The notes under the pieces were generated by a model, which saw only the letters and a program-made list of their open reading frames with translations, ran no database searches and was not told the origin of the DNA. Shown in pieces: positions 23,409 to 31,043 of a stretch of 32,411 nt of DNA. Location of the stretch: assembly GCA_039933785.1 (NCBI GenBank), contig JBDTNL010000041.1, positions 1 to 32,411 of the forward strand, read 5' to 3'. Each line of letters starts with the position of its first letter. Positions within the stretch are counted from its first letter, which is position 1. Source of the stretch: JBDTNL01 sp039933785 (GTDB lineage: Bacteria; Acidobacteriota; Thermoanaerobaculia; Multivoradales; JAGPDF01). A program made the translations under genes and the position numbers.

Positions 23409-25430
23409 ATGATCCCCACCAAGCCATCCATCTCCGGGCGGGCGCACGTCAAGTCGCTCGCCGAATACGAGCATTTCTACCGCTGGTCACTGGACGACCC
23501 GTCCGGATTCTGGCGCGAGCAGTCGCGGATTCTTGACTGGTTCGTCGAGCCGGTCGAGATCCACTCGGGCGATTTCACCGACGTGGAATACAGCTGGTTC
23601 GGCGGCGGCAAGCTGAACGTGACCTGGAACTGCGTCGACCGCCACGCCCTCGCGACGCCGGAGAAGGTCGCCATCCTCTGGGCCGGCGACGAGCCCGGCG
23701 AGTATCGGCACATCAGCTACCGCGAGCTCCAGCGCGAAGTCGGCCGGCTCGCGAATGTGCTGCTGGCGCACGGTGTGCGCCGCGGCGACCGGGTATGCAT
23801 CTACCTGCCGATGATTCCCGAGCTGGCGTACACCATGCTCGCATGCGCGCGGATCGGCGCTGTGCATTCGGTGGTCTTCGCGGGCTTCTCGTCGGAGAGT
23901 CTCAAGAACCGCATCATCGACGCCGGCTGCAGGGTCGTGGTGACCGCGAACGAAGGGCGCCGAGGCGGCAAGCACATTCCCTTGAAAGCGACCACCGACG
24001 CCGCGGTCGAGGATCTGCCGTTCGTCGAATGCGTGTTAGTCGCCCGCCGCTCCGATCGCGAGGTGACCCTGAGGCCGGGGCGCGACTTCTCACTCGAGGA
24101 GGAAATGGCGAAGCAACGCGCCACCTGCCCGATCGAGTGGATGGACAGCGAGTCGCCGCTCTTCGTGCTCTACACCTCGGGCTCGACCGGCAAGCCTAAG
24201 GGCGTGATGCACACCACCGGCGGCTACCTCACGTATGCCGCCTTCACTCACAAGCTGGTGTTCGACTATCAGCCCGGCGACATCTACTGCTGCGCCGCCG
24301 ATATTGGCTGGGTCACCGGCCACAGCTACATCGTGTACGGGCCGCTCGCCAATGGCGCCACCACGGTGATGTTCGAGTCGATTCCGCTGTATCCCGATCC
24401 CGGCCGCTACTGGCGCTTGGTCGACGATCTCGGCGTCAACATCTTCTATACCGCGCCGACCGCTCTGCGCGCCGTGGCGCGCGAGGGTGACGAGTGGGTG
24501 AAGCGGTACAGCCGCAAGTCGCTGCGCATTCTCGGAACGGTGGGCGAGCCGATCAACCCGGAGATCTGGACGTGGTACCACGACGTAGTCGGAGACGGGC
24601 GCTGCGCTGTCGTCGACACCTGGTGGCAAACCGAGACCGGCGGCATCATGATCACGCCGCTGCCGGGAGCCATCCCCGCCAAGCCCGGCTCAGCGACCCT
24701 GCCATTCTTCGGCGTCGAGCCGGTGTTGGTCGATGAGAGCGGTCAGGAAATCCACGGCAACGAGGTGTCGGGCAATCTTTGCCTGCGTCATTCCTGGCCG
24801 GGCCAAGCGCGAACGCTCTACGGCGACCACGCGCGCTTCAAGCAGACGTATTTCTCGACCTATCCGGGCCTGTACTTCACCGGCGACGGCTGCCGACGCG
24901 ACGAAGACGGGTACTACTGGATCACCGGTCGTGTTGACGACGTGCTGAACGTATCCGGGCACCGGCTCGGGACGGCGGAAGTCGAGAGCGCGCTGGTGGC
25001 ACATCCTGCGGTCGCCGAAGCCGCTGTCGTTGGGTATCCGCACGACATCAAGGGCACCGGCATCCATGGGTACGTGATCGTGCGGCCCGAGTACGAGCAG
25101 GCCGACCGGGCCGAGCTCGTGCAGGCCATGCGGCAACAGGTGCGCCACGAAATTGGGCCGATCGCCGTTCCCGATCGGATCCAAATCGTGCCCGGCCTGC
25201 CCAAGACCCGCTCCGGCAAAATCATGCGGCGCATCCTGCGCAAGATCGCCGAGGGGGCCTACGACCAGCTTGGAGACGTATCGACCCTGGCCGATCCTGC
25301 GGTGGTCGAGGTGATCGTCGCCGACCACAAGGTGGGCGGCCCGGTGACCGTCGCTTTGCCCACGCTCACCACGTCGCTGCCGAAGAAGAAACGGGCGCCC
25401 GCGAAGAGCGGCAAGAAGGTCTCCGGATGA
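23409..25430 (+). CDS. acs: acetyl-CoA synthetase
   Basis: A 673-residue AMP-forming ligase that converts acetate, ATP and CoA to acetyl-CoA through acetyl-AMP. It is full length and all motifs are intact: the phosphate loop YTSGSTGKPKGV at 255-266, DTWWQTETGG, the hinge GRVDDVLNVSGHR, and PKTRSGKIMRR with the catalytic, acetylation-regulated lysine near 604. After the catalytic end there is a family-atypical tail of about 25 residues rich in Lys (SLPKKKRAPAKSGKKVSG). The start has no Shine-Dalgarno site; TAGCAT lies seven bases upstream. The stop codon overlaps the gltX start as ATGA, so acs and gltX are translated from one mRNA, an uncommon pairing. Confidence 0.95.
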   Translation: MIPTKPSISGRAHVKSLAEYEHFYRWSLDDPSGFWREQSRILDWFVEPVEIHSGDFTDVEYSWFGGGKLNVTWNCVDRHALATPEKVAILWAGDEPGEYRHISYRELQREVGRLANVLLAHGVRRGDRVCIYLPMIPELAYTMLACARIGAVHSVVFAGFSSESLKNRIIDAGCRVVVTANEGRRGGKHIPLKATTDAAVEDLPFVECVLVARRSDREVTLRPGRDFSLEEEMAKQRATCPIEWMDSESPLFVLYTSGSTGKPKGVMHTTGGYLTYAAFTHKLVFDYQPGDIYCCAADIGWVTGHSYIVYGPLANGATTVMFESIPLYPDPGRYWRLVDDLGVNIFYTAPTALRAVAREGDEWVKRYSRKSLRILGTVGEPINPEIWTWYHDVVGDGRCAVVDTWWQTETGGIMITPLPGAIPAKPGSATLPFFGVEPVLVDESGQEIHGNEVSGNLCLRHSWPGQARTLYGDHARFKQTYFSTYPGLYFTGDGCRRDEDGYYWITGRVDDVLNVSGHRLGTAEVESALVAHPAVAEAAVVGYPHDIKGTGIHGYVIVRPEYEQADRAELVQAMRQQVRHEIGPIAVPDRIQIVPGLPKTRSGKIMRRILRKIAEGAYDQLGDVSTLADPAVVEVIVADHKVGGPVTVALPTLTTSLPKKKRAPAKSGKKVSG

Positions 25431-26902
25431 CGGACCACACGCTCGCCGGACCGGTCCGAGTCCGCTTCGCGCCTTCACCAACGGGCTACCTGCACGTCGG
25501 CGGCGCCCGCACCGCGATTTACAACGAGCTGCTGCGGTTGAACGCCGGCGGCGCCTTCATCCTGCGCATCGAAGACACTGACCGCGAGCGCTCCGACGAG
25601 GCGATGACACGGCAGATCTGTTCCGCCCTCGAATGGCTTGGCCTGCGCTGGGACGAGGGGCCGTTCCTGCAGAGTGAGCGCGTCGATCGGCACCGCGAGG
25701 CCGCCGCCGAGCTGATCGCAAACGGCAAGGCTTACCGTTGCTTCTGCAGCCTCGAGCTGCTGGACGAGCAGCGCAAGGCCGCCGAGGCCAAGGGCGATGC
25801 CTTCTTCTATCCGCGAACCTGTTTCGCGGTCGCTCGCGGAGACTCTGACGCCCGCGCCGCGGCCGGTGAGACCTTCGCGGTGCGCTTTCGCATGCCGGGG
25901 GAGGTCATTCGATTCCAGGATCTGGTACGTGGCGCAATGGAGTTCCCGCGCGACGCAGTGGACGATTTCATCCTCCTGCGTTCCGACGGTTCGCCGACGT
26001 ATCACCTCTCGGTATGCGTCGACGACGTCGACATGCGGATCTCACACGTCATTCGGGGCGAGGACCATCTCACCAACACGGCCAAGCACGTGCCTCTGTT
26101 CCAGGCTCTCGGCTCGCCGGTCCCGATGTTTGCTCACCTGCCGCTCATCCTCGGTACCGATAAGAAGCGGCTATCGAAGCGCTTCGGCGCTGCGTCGGTG
26201 GAGGAGTTCCGCGAGCAGGGGATCCTGCCGGAGGCGCTGTACAACTATCTGGCGCTACTCGGATGGTCGCCGGGCCACGATCGCGAGGTGCTGTCGCGCG
26301 AAGAGATGGGCCGGCTCTTCACCACCGATCGGCTGAACTCTTCGCCGGCGATTTTCGACCACGAGAAGCTGGCGTGGATGAACGGGCAGTACATCTCCCA
26401 TCTGCCGCTCGCCGAGCTGCTGGAGCACGCCGCGTCGTTTCTGGCTGCCGAGGGGCTCGCTGGAGTGGAGAAGGCCCGCTTGGGCGCTGCCGTCGATCTC
26501 CACAAGAATCGCGCGCGGAGCCTGGGGCACCTGGCGCAGATGGTGCGGCCCTACTTCGAGCCGATTGCCTACGACGAGGAGGCGTGCAAGGAGTTCGTCA
26601 GCGATCCCTCCGTCGCTGAGTCGATGGCGTTCCTGCGCGTGCGCTTCGTGGCCGTCGACCCCTTCGGCAAGGACGGCGTCGAAGCCGCGCTCCGCGCTCT
26701 CGCCACGGAGCGCGGAGTCAAGGCGGGCGTGCTGATCCATCCGGCGCGGATGGCTCTTTCCGGAGTCGCGGTCGGCCCGCCGCTGTTCGACCTGGTGGCC
26801 CTGATGGGGCGTCAGGCAACCGAGGAGCACATGCTCCGTTTCGAAGGATTCCTGCGCGCCGCGGGCGCGGCTCAGGGCTCTACCGGCCCGACCGCGAAGT
26901 AG
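25427..26902 (+). CDS. gltX: glutamyl-tRNA synthetase
   Basis: A 491-residue class I synthetase that charges tRNA-Glu, and in many bacteria also tRNA-Gln as a step of the amidotransferase route. Visible motifs: PSPTGYLHVGG (HIGH equivalent at 23-26), RIEDTDRERS, the zinc-type cysteines C105, C107 and C132, VIRGEDHLTNT, and KRLSKR (KMSKS equivalent at 247-252). The C-terminal anticodon-binding half is full length. The ATG overlaps the acs stop by four bases. The last 31 bases overlap the 3' end of an antisense secreted-protein gene. A tRNA-Gln gene lies about 1 kb downstream. Whether this enzyme is discriminating cannot be told by eye. Confidence 0.95.
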   Translation: MTDHTLAGPVRVRFAPSPTGYLHVGGARTAIYNELLRLNAGGAFILRIEDTDRERSDEAMTRQICSALEWLGLRWDEGPFLQSERVDRHREAAAELIANGKAYRCFCSLELLDEQRKAAEAKGDAFFYPRTCFAVARGDSDARAAAGETFAVRFRMPGEVIRFQDLVRGAMEFPRDAVDDFILLRSDGSPTYHLSVCVDDVDMRISHVIRGEDHLTNTAKHVPLFQALGSPVPMFAHLPLILGTDKKRLSKRFGAASVEEFREQGILPEALYNYLALLGWSPGHDREVLSREEMGRLFTTDRLNSSPAIFDHEKLAWMNGQYISHLPLAELLEHAASFLAAEGLAGVEKARLGAAVDLHKNRARSLGHLAQMVRPYFEPIAYDEEACKEFVSDPSVAESMAFLRVRFVAVDPFGKDGVEAALRALATERGVKAGVLIHPARMALSGVAVGPPLFDLVALMGRQATEEHMLRFEGFLRAAGAAQGSTGPTAK

Positions 26903-27747
26903 CCACTAACGTCGACGATCAGGTCGACCGTGCCCGGGCTCGCCAGAGAGACCTCGGCGGCGAACGACGGCGTGCCGGTCGTGGCGAGCATCACGACCGC
27001 AAATTCGGCGCGGGCCTGTCCGGCGGAGAAGTTCACGCTCGTGGTCGATGGGGTCGGATAGTTGCCGGGGAAGAGCACCATGCTGCCGGCGGCGGTGGCG
27101 TTGACCGCGGTCACGTTCACGACGATCGCGCGCGCGTTGGCGGGTACTCCGCAAGTTCCAAGCGTCGCGTCATAGGTGCTGGCGATGCCGCCGGAGAGGG
27201 GCGCTGAAGTCTCGCGCGTGTCGAGAATCCTGCAGGGAGCAAGCGTGTAGAAATCGAGCGGCTGCGCGGGGATCAGCGCGACCGGCACCGGCAGCGAGTC
27301 GGCGTTGCCGACGTCGTTGCTCAGATGCAGAATGATCGTGTAGAGCCCCGGGGCGAGGCCGCGAGTGTCCCACCAAGCCGCGGATCCCGGAATTCCGGCT
27401 GCGACCACGTTGACGCCGAGGAAGACCGACCAGGAATAGGCGAGCGGCGGTTTGCCAGTTCCGGCGCCCGACAGCCGCACCATCTGTCCGACTTCCGCGG
27501 TGAGAACTTCCGAACTGGCCGATTGAATGGTCGGGTTGGGATTCAGGACCGTGATGTTCACGGTCTTCGACGTGCAGCCGATCCACCGACACGCCGTCAG
27601 GGTCACGGTGTGAAGGCCGAAGGTGCTGAAGGTGACGGTGGGGCTCTGCAGGTGGCTCGTCGTCGCGGCTTCGGCGCTCTCGGGTCCTGCCAGAATCCCG
27701 AGACTCGCCAAGAACAGCCACCCGACAGCGATCCGAGAGGTTAACAA
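26872..27747 (-). CDS. secreted protein with truncated PKD-like region and C-terminal PCRxxDTR domain
   Basis: A 291-residue exported protein. The signal peptide (VGWLFLASLGILAGPESAEA-A) is followed directly by what looks like the second half of a PKD domain (SPTVTFSTFGLHTVTLTACR). A complete Ig/PKD-like domain comes next (NPTIQSASSEVLTAEVGQMV to DSLPVPVALIP), then the beta domain FYTLAPCRILDTR with CGVPANARAIVVNVTAV, also found at the end of the protein encoded at 5954-7429. The missing first half of the PKD domain suggests an internal deletion. The start is a TTG with no ribosome binding site, but an excellent promoter ends six bases before it, so the mRNA would be leaderless. The 3' end overlaps gltX by 31 bases. 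Confidence 0.7.
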   Translation of the reverse strand: MLTSRIAVGWLFLASLGILAGPESAEAATTSHLQSPTVTFSTFGLHTVTLTACRWIGCTSKTVNITVLNPNPTIQSASSEVLTAEVGQMVRLSGAGTGKPPLAYSWSVFLGVNVVAAGIPGSAAWWDTRGLAPGLYTIILHLSNDVGNADSLPVPVALIPAQPLDFYTLAPCRILDTRETSAPLSGGIASTYDATLGTCGVPANARAIVVNVTAVNATAAGSMVLFPGNYPTPSTTSVNFSAGQARAEFAVVMLATTGTPSFAAEVSLASPGTVDLIVDVSGYFAVGPVEP

Positions 27748-27753
27748 GGTCTA

Positions 27754-27783
27754 ACTATAGCAGATGCTTGCTGATACGGTCAA
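27754..27783 (-). promoter_or_regulatory. strong sigma-70-type promoter directly before the TTG start at 27747
   Basis: Minus strand: TTGACC (27783-27778), 18-base spacer, TATAGT (27759-27754), then six bases to the TTG. The expected transcription start falls on or beside the first codon. Confidence 0.65.
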
Positions 27784-27824
27784 TAAATGCTGTGAAAGCA
27801 AAGGCGATCCGAGGTACCGGAACC

Positions 27825-27854
27825 TTGACCGCCGAGGCGCTTTACCGCTACCCT
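27825..27854 (+). promoter_or_regulatory. promoter of tRNA-Gln
   Basis: TTGACC (27825-27830), 18-base spacer, TACCCT (27849-27854); expected start about five bases before the tRNA. The minus-10 is weak, but the minus-35 and spacing equal those of the tRNA-Ser promoter. Confidence 0.45.
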
Positions 27855-27865
27855 ACGCCGGCCGT

Positions 27866-27939
27866 TGGGACGTCGTTCAATGGTAGGACATGCGGCTCTG
27901 AACCGCAGAATCGGGGTTCGAGTCCCTGCGTCCCAACCA
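27866..27939 (+). tRNA. tRNA-Gln (anticodon CTG)
   Basis: 74 bases. Acceptor arms TGGGACG and CGTCCCA begin with the U1-A72 pair typical of bacterial tRNA-Gln. The D arm is GTTC/GGAC with AATGGTA loop, anticodon loop CTCTGAA (CTG at 27898-27900, reads CAG), T loop TTCGAGT, A73 and an encoded CCA at 27937-27939. Confidence 0.95.
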
Positions 27940-27994
27940 CTCTGAGTTCTCGCCCGTTACACCTGCCACAGATCCGCCCCGAGCGACGCGACTC

Positions 27995-29470
27995 CTGTGG
28001 CTCGGCTGGCTGGCGCTGGGGGTTGTTCTCGCGATCCGCTTCGCCGGGTTCGCGGCTGACGACGTCTACATCACCTATCGCTACGCGCAGAATTTCTCGC
28101 TCGGCCGAGGCTTGGTCTTCAATCCGGGCGAGCGGGTCTTCGGAGAAACCGAACCCGGCGTAGCCCTGTTGCTGGGCGCGCTCCGGGTCGTTACCCGCGT
28201 GCCGATCCCGTGGTTGGGGGCGCTGCTGACATTGGGCGGCTTGTTGGCGATCGCCAGCCTGCTGCTGAGGGAGAGTACGGCTCGCGGACGCTGGTTGGAG
28301 GCCGCGGGCGCCGGAACCCTGGTCGTCAGCTGTGCCTACCTCTGGGACGCGCAGGGGGCCGCGGCTCCGCTAGTCGTCGCCCTGCTCCTCGCCGCGGCAG
28401 CCGTGGCGGATCGGCGGCCGTGGCTGGCGGGCGTGCTCTGCGGCGCCGCGGTCTGGTGCCGGCCGGATGCTGTGGTCGGAGTGGGCCTCCTCGGTTTGTT
28501 GCTCTGGAATGAGCAGCGCCGCTTCCCGTGGCGCATCGCCGTGACGGTCGCCGCGTCAGCGATCGTCGGTGCGGTCGCGGCTCAGGCTTACTACGGAGCC
28601 TTCATCCCCGGCACTCTCCACGCCAAGCAGCTGCACGCGGCGCGAAACCCCGCGGTCTGGATCGGCACGGAGGCCTTTTGGGGGACCGCAACCCGGTGGT
28701 TCGCGCCCGCCTGGGGACCCGCGGCCGGCTGGCTCTTGGCACTCGGCTGCATCGGCCTGGTACCACTGTGGAGAGGCTCCGGCCGGGGGGTGAAACTTCT
28801 GGTGCTCAATGGCCTCGCGCTTTTCGTCGCCTATCCGCTGCTGCGGGTTCCGTTTTTCCCCTGGTACGGGATTCCGTGCCTGCTAGCGCTGATGTACGGA
28901 GTCGCGGCGAGCATTCGAAGTCTGTGGCGGGCGAGCTGGCTTCCCCGGCGAGTGGCGCAGGGTGCTGCCGCGTTGGTGTTGGCGACCGGGCTCGCATCGG
29001 TCGGCGCGGGCACCGTCGATTGGTGGGAGAGCGGTCGGGAGCGCAACTGGCGTTTGCAGATCTACGGCGACGCGGGCAAGTACCTGCGTGAACATTCGGC
29101 TCCCGAGGATGCGGTCGCGTTCCCCGAAATCGGCGTGCTCGCCTTCACCAGCGATCGCCCCGTGGAGGACCTGCTCGGCCTAGTCACCCCGCGATCGCTG
29201 CCCTTCGCGCGCGAAGGCGACGTCGAGGGAGCCTTCCTGGCCTCGCCGGCGCCGTTCATGCTCGAGCATTCACGCGAAGGTCAGGGTGCGTTCACGCCGA
29301 TCGTGCGCCGGGACTGGTTTCGCGTCGCGTACGAGCCGGCGGCGCGATTCGACTATTCGGGAGGCAACTACCTGGTGATCTATCGGCGCTTGCCCGGCGC
29401 ATCGATCCCTCCACCGCGGTTGCCCCGCCCGCGAGTCGTGCCCCCCGATCCGATCCCGAAGAGCGGTTGA
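27995..29470 (+). CDS. GT-C-type membrane glycosyltransferase, start codon unclear
   Basis: A polytopic membrane protein of about 490 residues. The first periplasmic loop carries ADDVYITYRYAQNFSLGRG then LVFNPGERVFGETEP, the acidic DDxY signature of ArnT/PMT-like (GT-C) transferases that use polyprenyl-phosphate sugars. About ten hydrophobic segments follow, then a soluble C-terminal part (AGKYLREHSAPEDAVAFPEIG). The problem is the start: the first ATG, GTG or TTG in frame is the TTG at 28112, which would cut off the signature loop and first membrane span. The frame is open back to 27902, inside tRNA-Gln. I place the start at a CTG (27995) just before the first span as a working choice. A frameshift or 5' loss at the tRNA is possible. 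It is convergent with malQ, one base apart. Confidence 0.65.
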   Translation: MWLGWLALGVVLAIRFAGFAADDVYITYRYAQNFSLGRGLVFNPGERVFGETEPGVALLLGALRVVTRVPIPWLGALLTLGGLLAIASLLLRESTARGRWLEAAGAGTLVVSCAYLWDAQGAAAPLVVALLLAAAAVADRRPWLAGVLCGAAVWCRPDAVVGVGLLGLLLWNEQRRFPWRIAVTVAASAIVGAVAAQAYYGAFIPGTLHAKQLHAARNPAVWIGTEAFWGTATRWFAPAWGPAAGWLLALGCIGLVPLWRGSGRGVKLLVLNGLALFVAYPLLRVPFFPWYGIPCLLALMYGVAASIRSLWRASWLPRRVAQGAAALVLATGLASVGAGTVDWWESGRERNWRLQIYGDAGKYLREHSAPEDAVAFPEIGVLAFTSDRPVEDLLGLVTPRSLPFAREGDVEGAFLASPAPFMLEHSREGQGAFTPIVRRDWFRVAYEPAARFDYSGGNYLVIYRRLPGASIPPPRLPRPRVVPPDPIPKSG

Positions 29471-29471
29471 G

Positions 29472-30983
29472 CTACTTGCTGTCGAGCCGTCCGCCGAGCT
29501 CGGCGAGTTTCTTCAAAGCCTCGCCGAGCGTGGGATCGAAATTCGTCGGAAGCGCCCGCCACGCCCAATTCCCGTTGGCCTGTCCGGGCACGTTCATCCG
29601 TGCCTCGCTGCCTAGGCCGAAGAAATCTTGCGCCGGGACGATCGCCCACCTCGCCACGGAGAGATAGGCCGCGCGGACCAGGGCGGCGCTGGCGTTCCAG
29701 TCGCCGTCGCCCTGCGGTCCGAGGTACTCGCGCCAGCGCTCGCGCTCGGGATCTTTAAGCTGCGCGTAGTGGCCGGCGCTGGTGTCGTTGTCGTGCGTGC
29801 CGGTGTAGACCACACATTCAGTGCGGTGGTTGTGCGGCGCGTGTTCGCTGTCGAGCTCGCCGAATCCGAACTGCAGCACCTTCATGCCGGGCAGCGCGAA
29901 GTCATCGCGCAGCGCCTCGACTTGCGGTGTGATCACACCCAAGTCCTCGGCGACGAGCGGGAGCGTTCCGAGCGCTTCCCGAATGGCGGCGAGAAGCTCG
30001 CGGCCGGGCGTCTCCGTCCATTGACCCGCGACCGCGGTCGGCTCGGTCGCGGGAATCTCCCAGGCGGCGCTGAAGCCGCGGAAGTGGTCCAGCCGCACGG
30101 CGTCGGCGAGCGCCAGGCAGGCGCGCACACGAGAGATCCACCAGGCGAATCCGTCGGCCCGGTGTGCCTGCCAGGCATAGAGTGGATTGCCCCAGCGTTG
30201 CCCGAGTGGACTGAAATAGTCTGGCGGCACTCCCGCTACGACCTCCGGCTTTCCGCGTTCGTCGAGGCGAAAGAGCGCGCGATGGGCCCAGACGTCGGCG
30301 CTGTCATGCGCCACATAGATCGGCAGGTCGCCAAGGATCAGGATGCCCCGGGCCTTTGCGGCTTGGCGAATCGCGGCCCACTGGCGGAAAAAGACCCACT
30401 GCGCGAAGCGCTGGAAGGCAAGCTCGGCGCCGAGCTCTCGCCGGGCCGCGGCGAGAGCCCCGAGCTCGCGATCGCGCAGGGGCGCGGGCCAGTCGATCCA
30501 AGCCGCCCCGCGCTCGCGCTGCTTGAGCGCGGCGAACAGGGCCCAGTCGTCCAACCATCCGCCCTGCGCCTGCTCGAACGCGGCCTGTTCCGTGCGCAGC
30601 GCTTGTGGGGCGTACTTCTTGGCATGCTTGAACGAGGCTCGGAGTAGCTTGTCCTTCCACGCCCGAACCGCCTCGAACGGTACCCGCGAGGGGTTCGCCG
30701 GTGGCGAAATCGGTGGCTCTGGAACGCCGCGTCGCGGCAGCAGCCCGTCCTCCTGGAGTCGCTCGGGTGAGATCAAGAGCGGATTCCCGGCGAACGACGA
30801 GAGTGAGCCGTAGGGCGATTCGCCGAAGCTGGTCGGCCCCAGGGGCAGCGTTTGCCAGAGAGTGAGCCCAGCCTCCGCGGCCCAGTCGAGCACCGCGTTC
30901 GTGACCGGTCCAAGGTCGCCTATCGGGAAGGGTCCCGGCATGGACGTTGGATGGAGCAGAATTCCGGCCCGCCGCCTCAGCAT
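29472..30983 (-). CDS. malQ: 4-alpha-glucanotransferase (amylomaltase, GH77)
   Basis: A 503-residue cytoplasmic enzyme that transfers alpha-1,4-glucan segments between maltodextrins or to glucose. Full-length GH77 barrel: GILLHPTSMPGPFPIGDLG at the N-terminus, LPLGPTSFGESPYGSLSSFAGNP, ILGDLPIYVAHDSADVW, nucleophile Asp299 in VRLDHFRGF, acid/base Glu346 in VAEDLGVI and Asp398 in YTGTHDNDT, and a conserved end (RMNVPGQANGNWAWR). The ATG at 30983 lacks a nearby ribosome binding site; TATTCT seven bases upstream suggests a leaderless mRNA. It is divergent from the GH44 gene, 60 bases between starts, so the two may share control of glucan use. Confidence 0.95.
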   Translation of the reverse strand: MLRRRAGILLHPTSMPGPFPIGDLGPVTNAVLDWAAEAGLTLWQTLPLGPTSFGESPYGSLSSFAGNPLLISPERLQEDGLLPRRGVPEPPISPPANPSRVPFEAVRAWKDKLLRASFKHAKKYAPQALRTEQAAFEQAQGGWLDDWALFAALKQRERGAAWIDWPAPLRDRELGALAAARRELGAELAFQRFAQWVFFRQWAAIRQAAKARGILILGDLPIYVAHDSADVWAHRALFRLDERGKPEVVAGVPPDYFSPLGQRWGNPLYAWQAHRADGFAWWISRVRACLALADAVRLDHFRGFSAAWEIPATEPTAVAGQWTETPGRELLAAIREALGTLPLVAEDLGVITPQVEALRDDFALPGMKVLQFGFGELDSEHAPHNHRTECVVYTGTHDNDTSAGHYAQLKDPERERWREYLGPQGDGDWNASAALVRAAYLSVARWAIVPAQDFFGLGSEARMNVPGQANGNWAWRALPTNFDPTLGEALKKLAELGGRLDSK

Positions 30984-30990
30984 GGCGCGA

Positions 30991-30996
30991 AGAATA
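30991..30996 (-). promoter_or_regulatory. minus-10-like hexamer TATTCT seven bases before malQ
   Basis: Minus-strand TATTCT, seven bases, ATG at 30983. A possible minus-35, TCGACT, lies 16 bases further upstream. It predicts a leaderless malQ mRNA. Confidence 0.4.
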
Positions 30997-31043
30997 GCTC
31001 CGCAGCCGCGCGAGTCGATGAGCTAACATAGAGGATCTTCGAT

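Noticed and set aside
27768..28163. Small plus-strand open frame running through tRNA-Gln
   Set aside because: It crosses the tRNA and shows no motifs; the overlapping frame encodes the glycosyltransferase.
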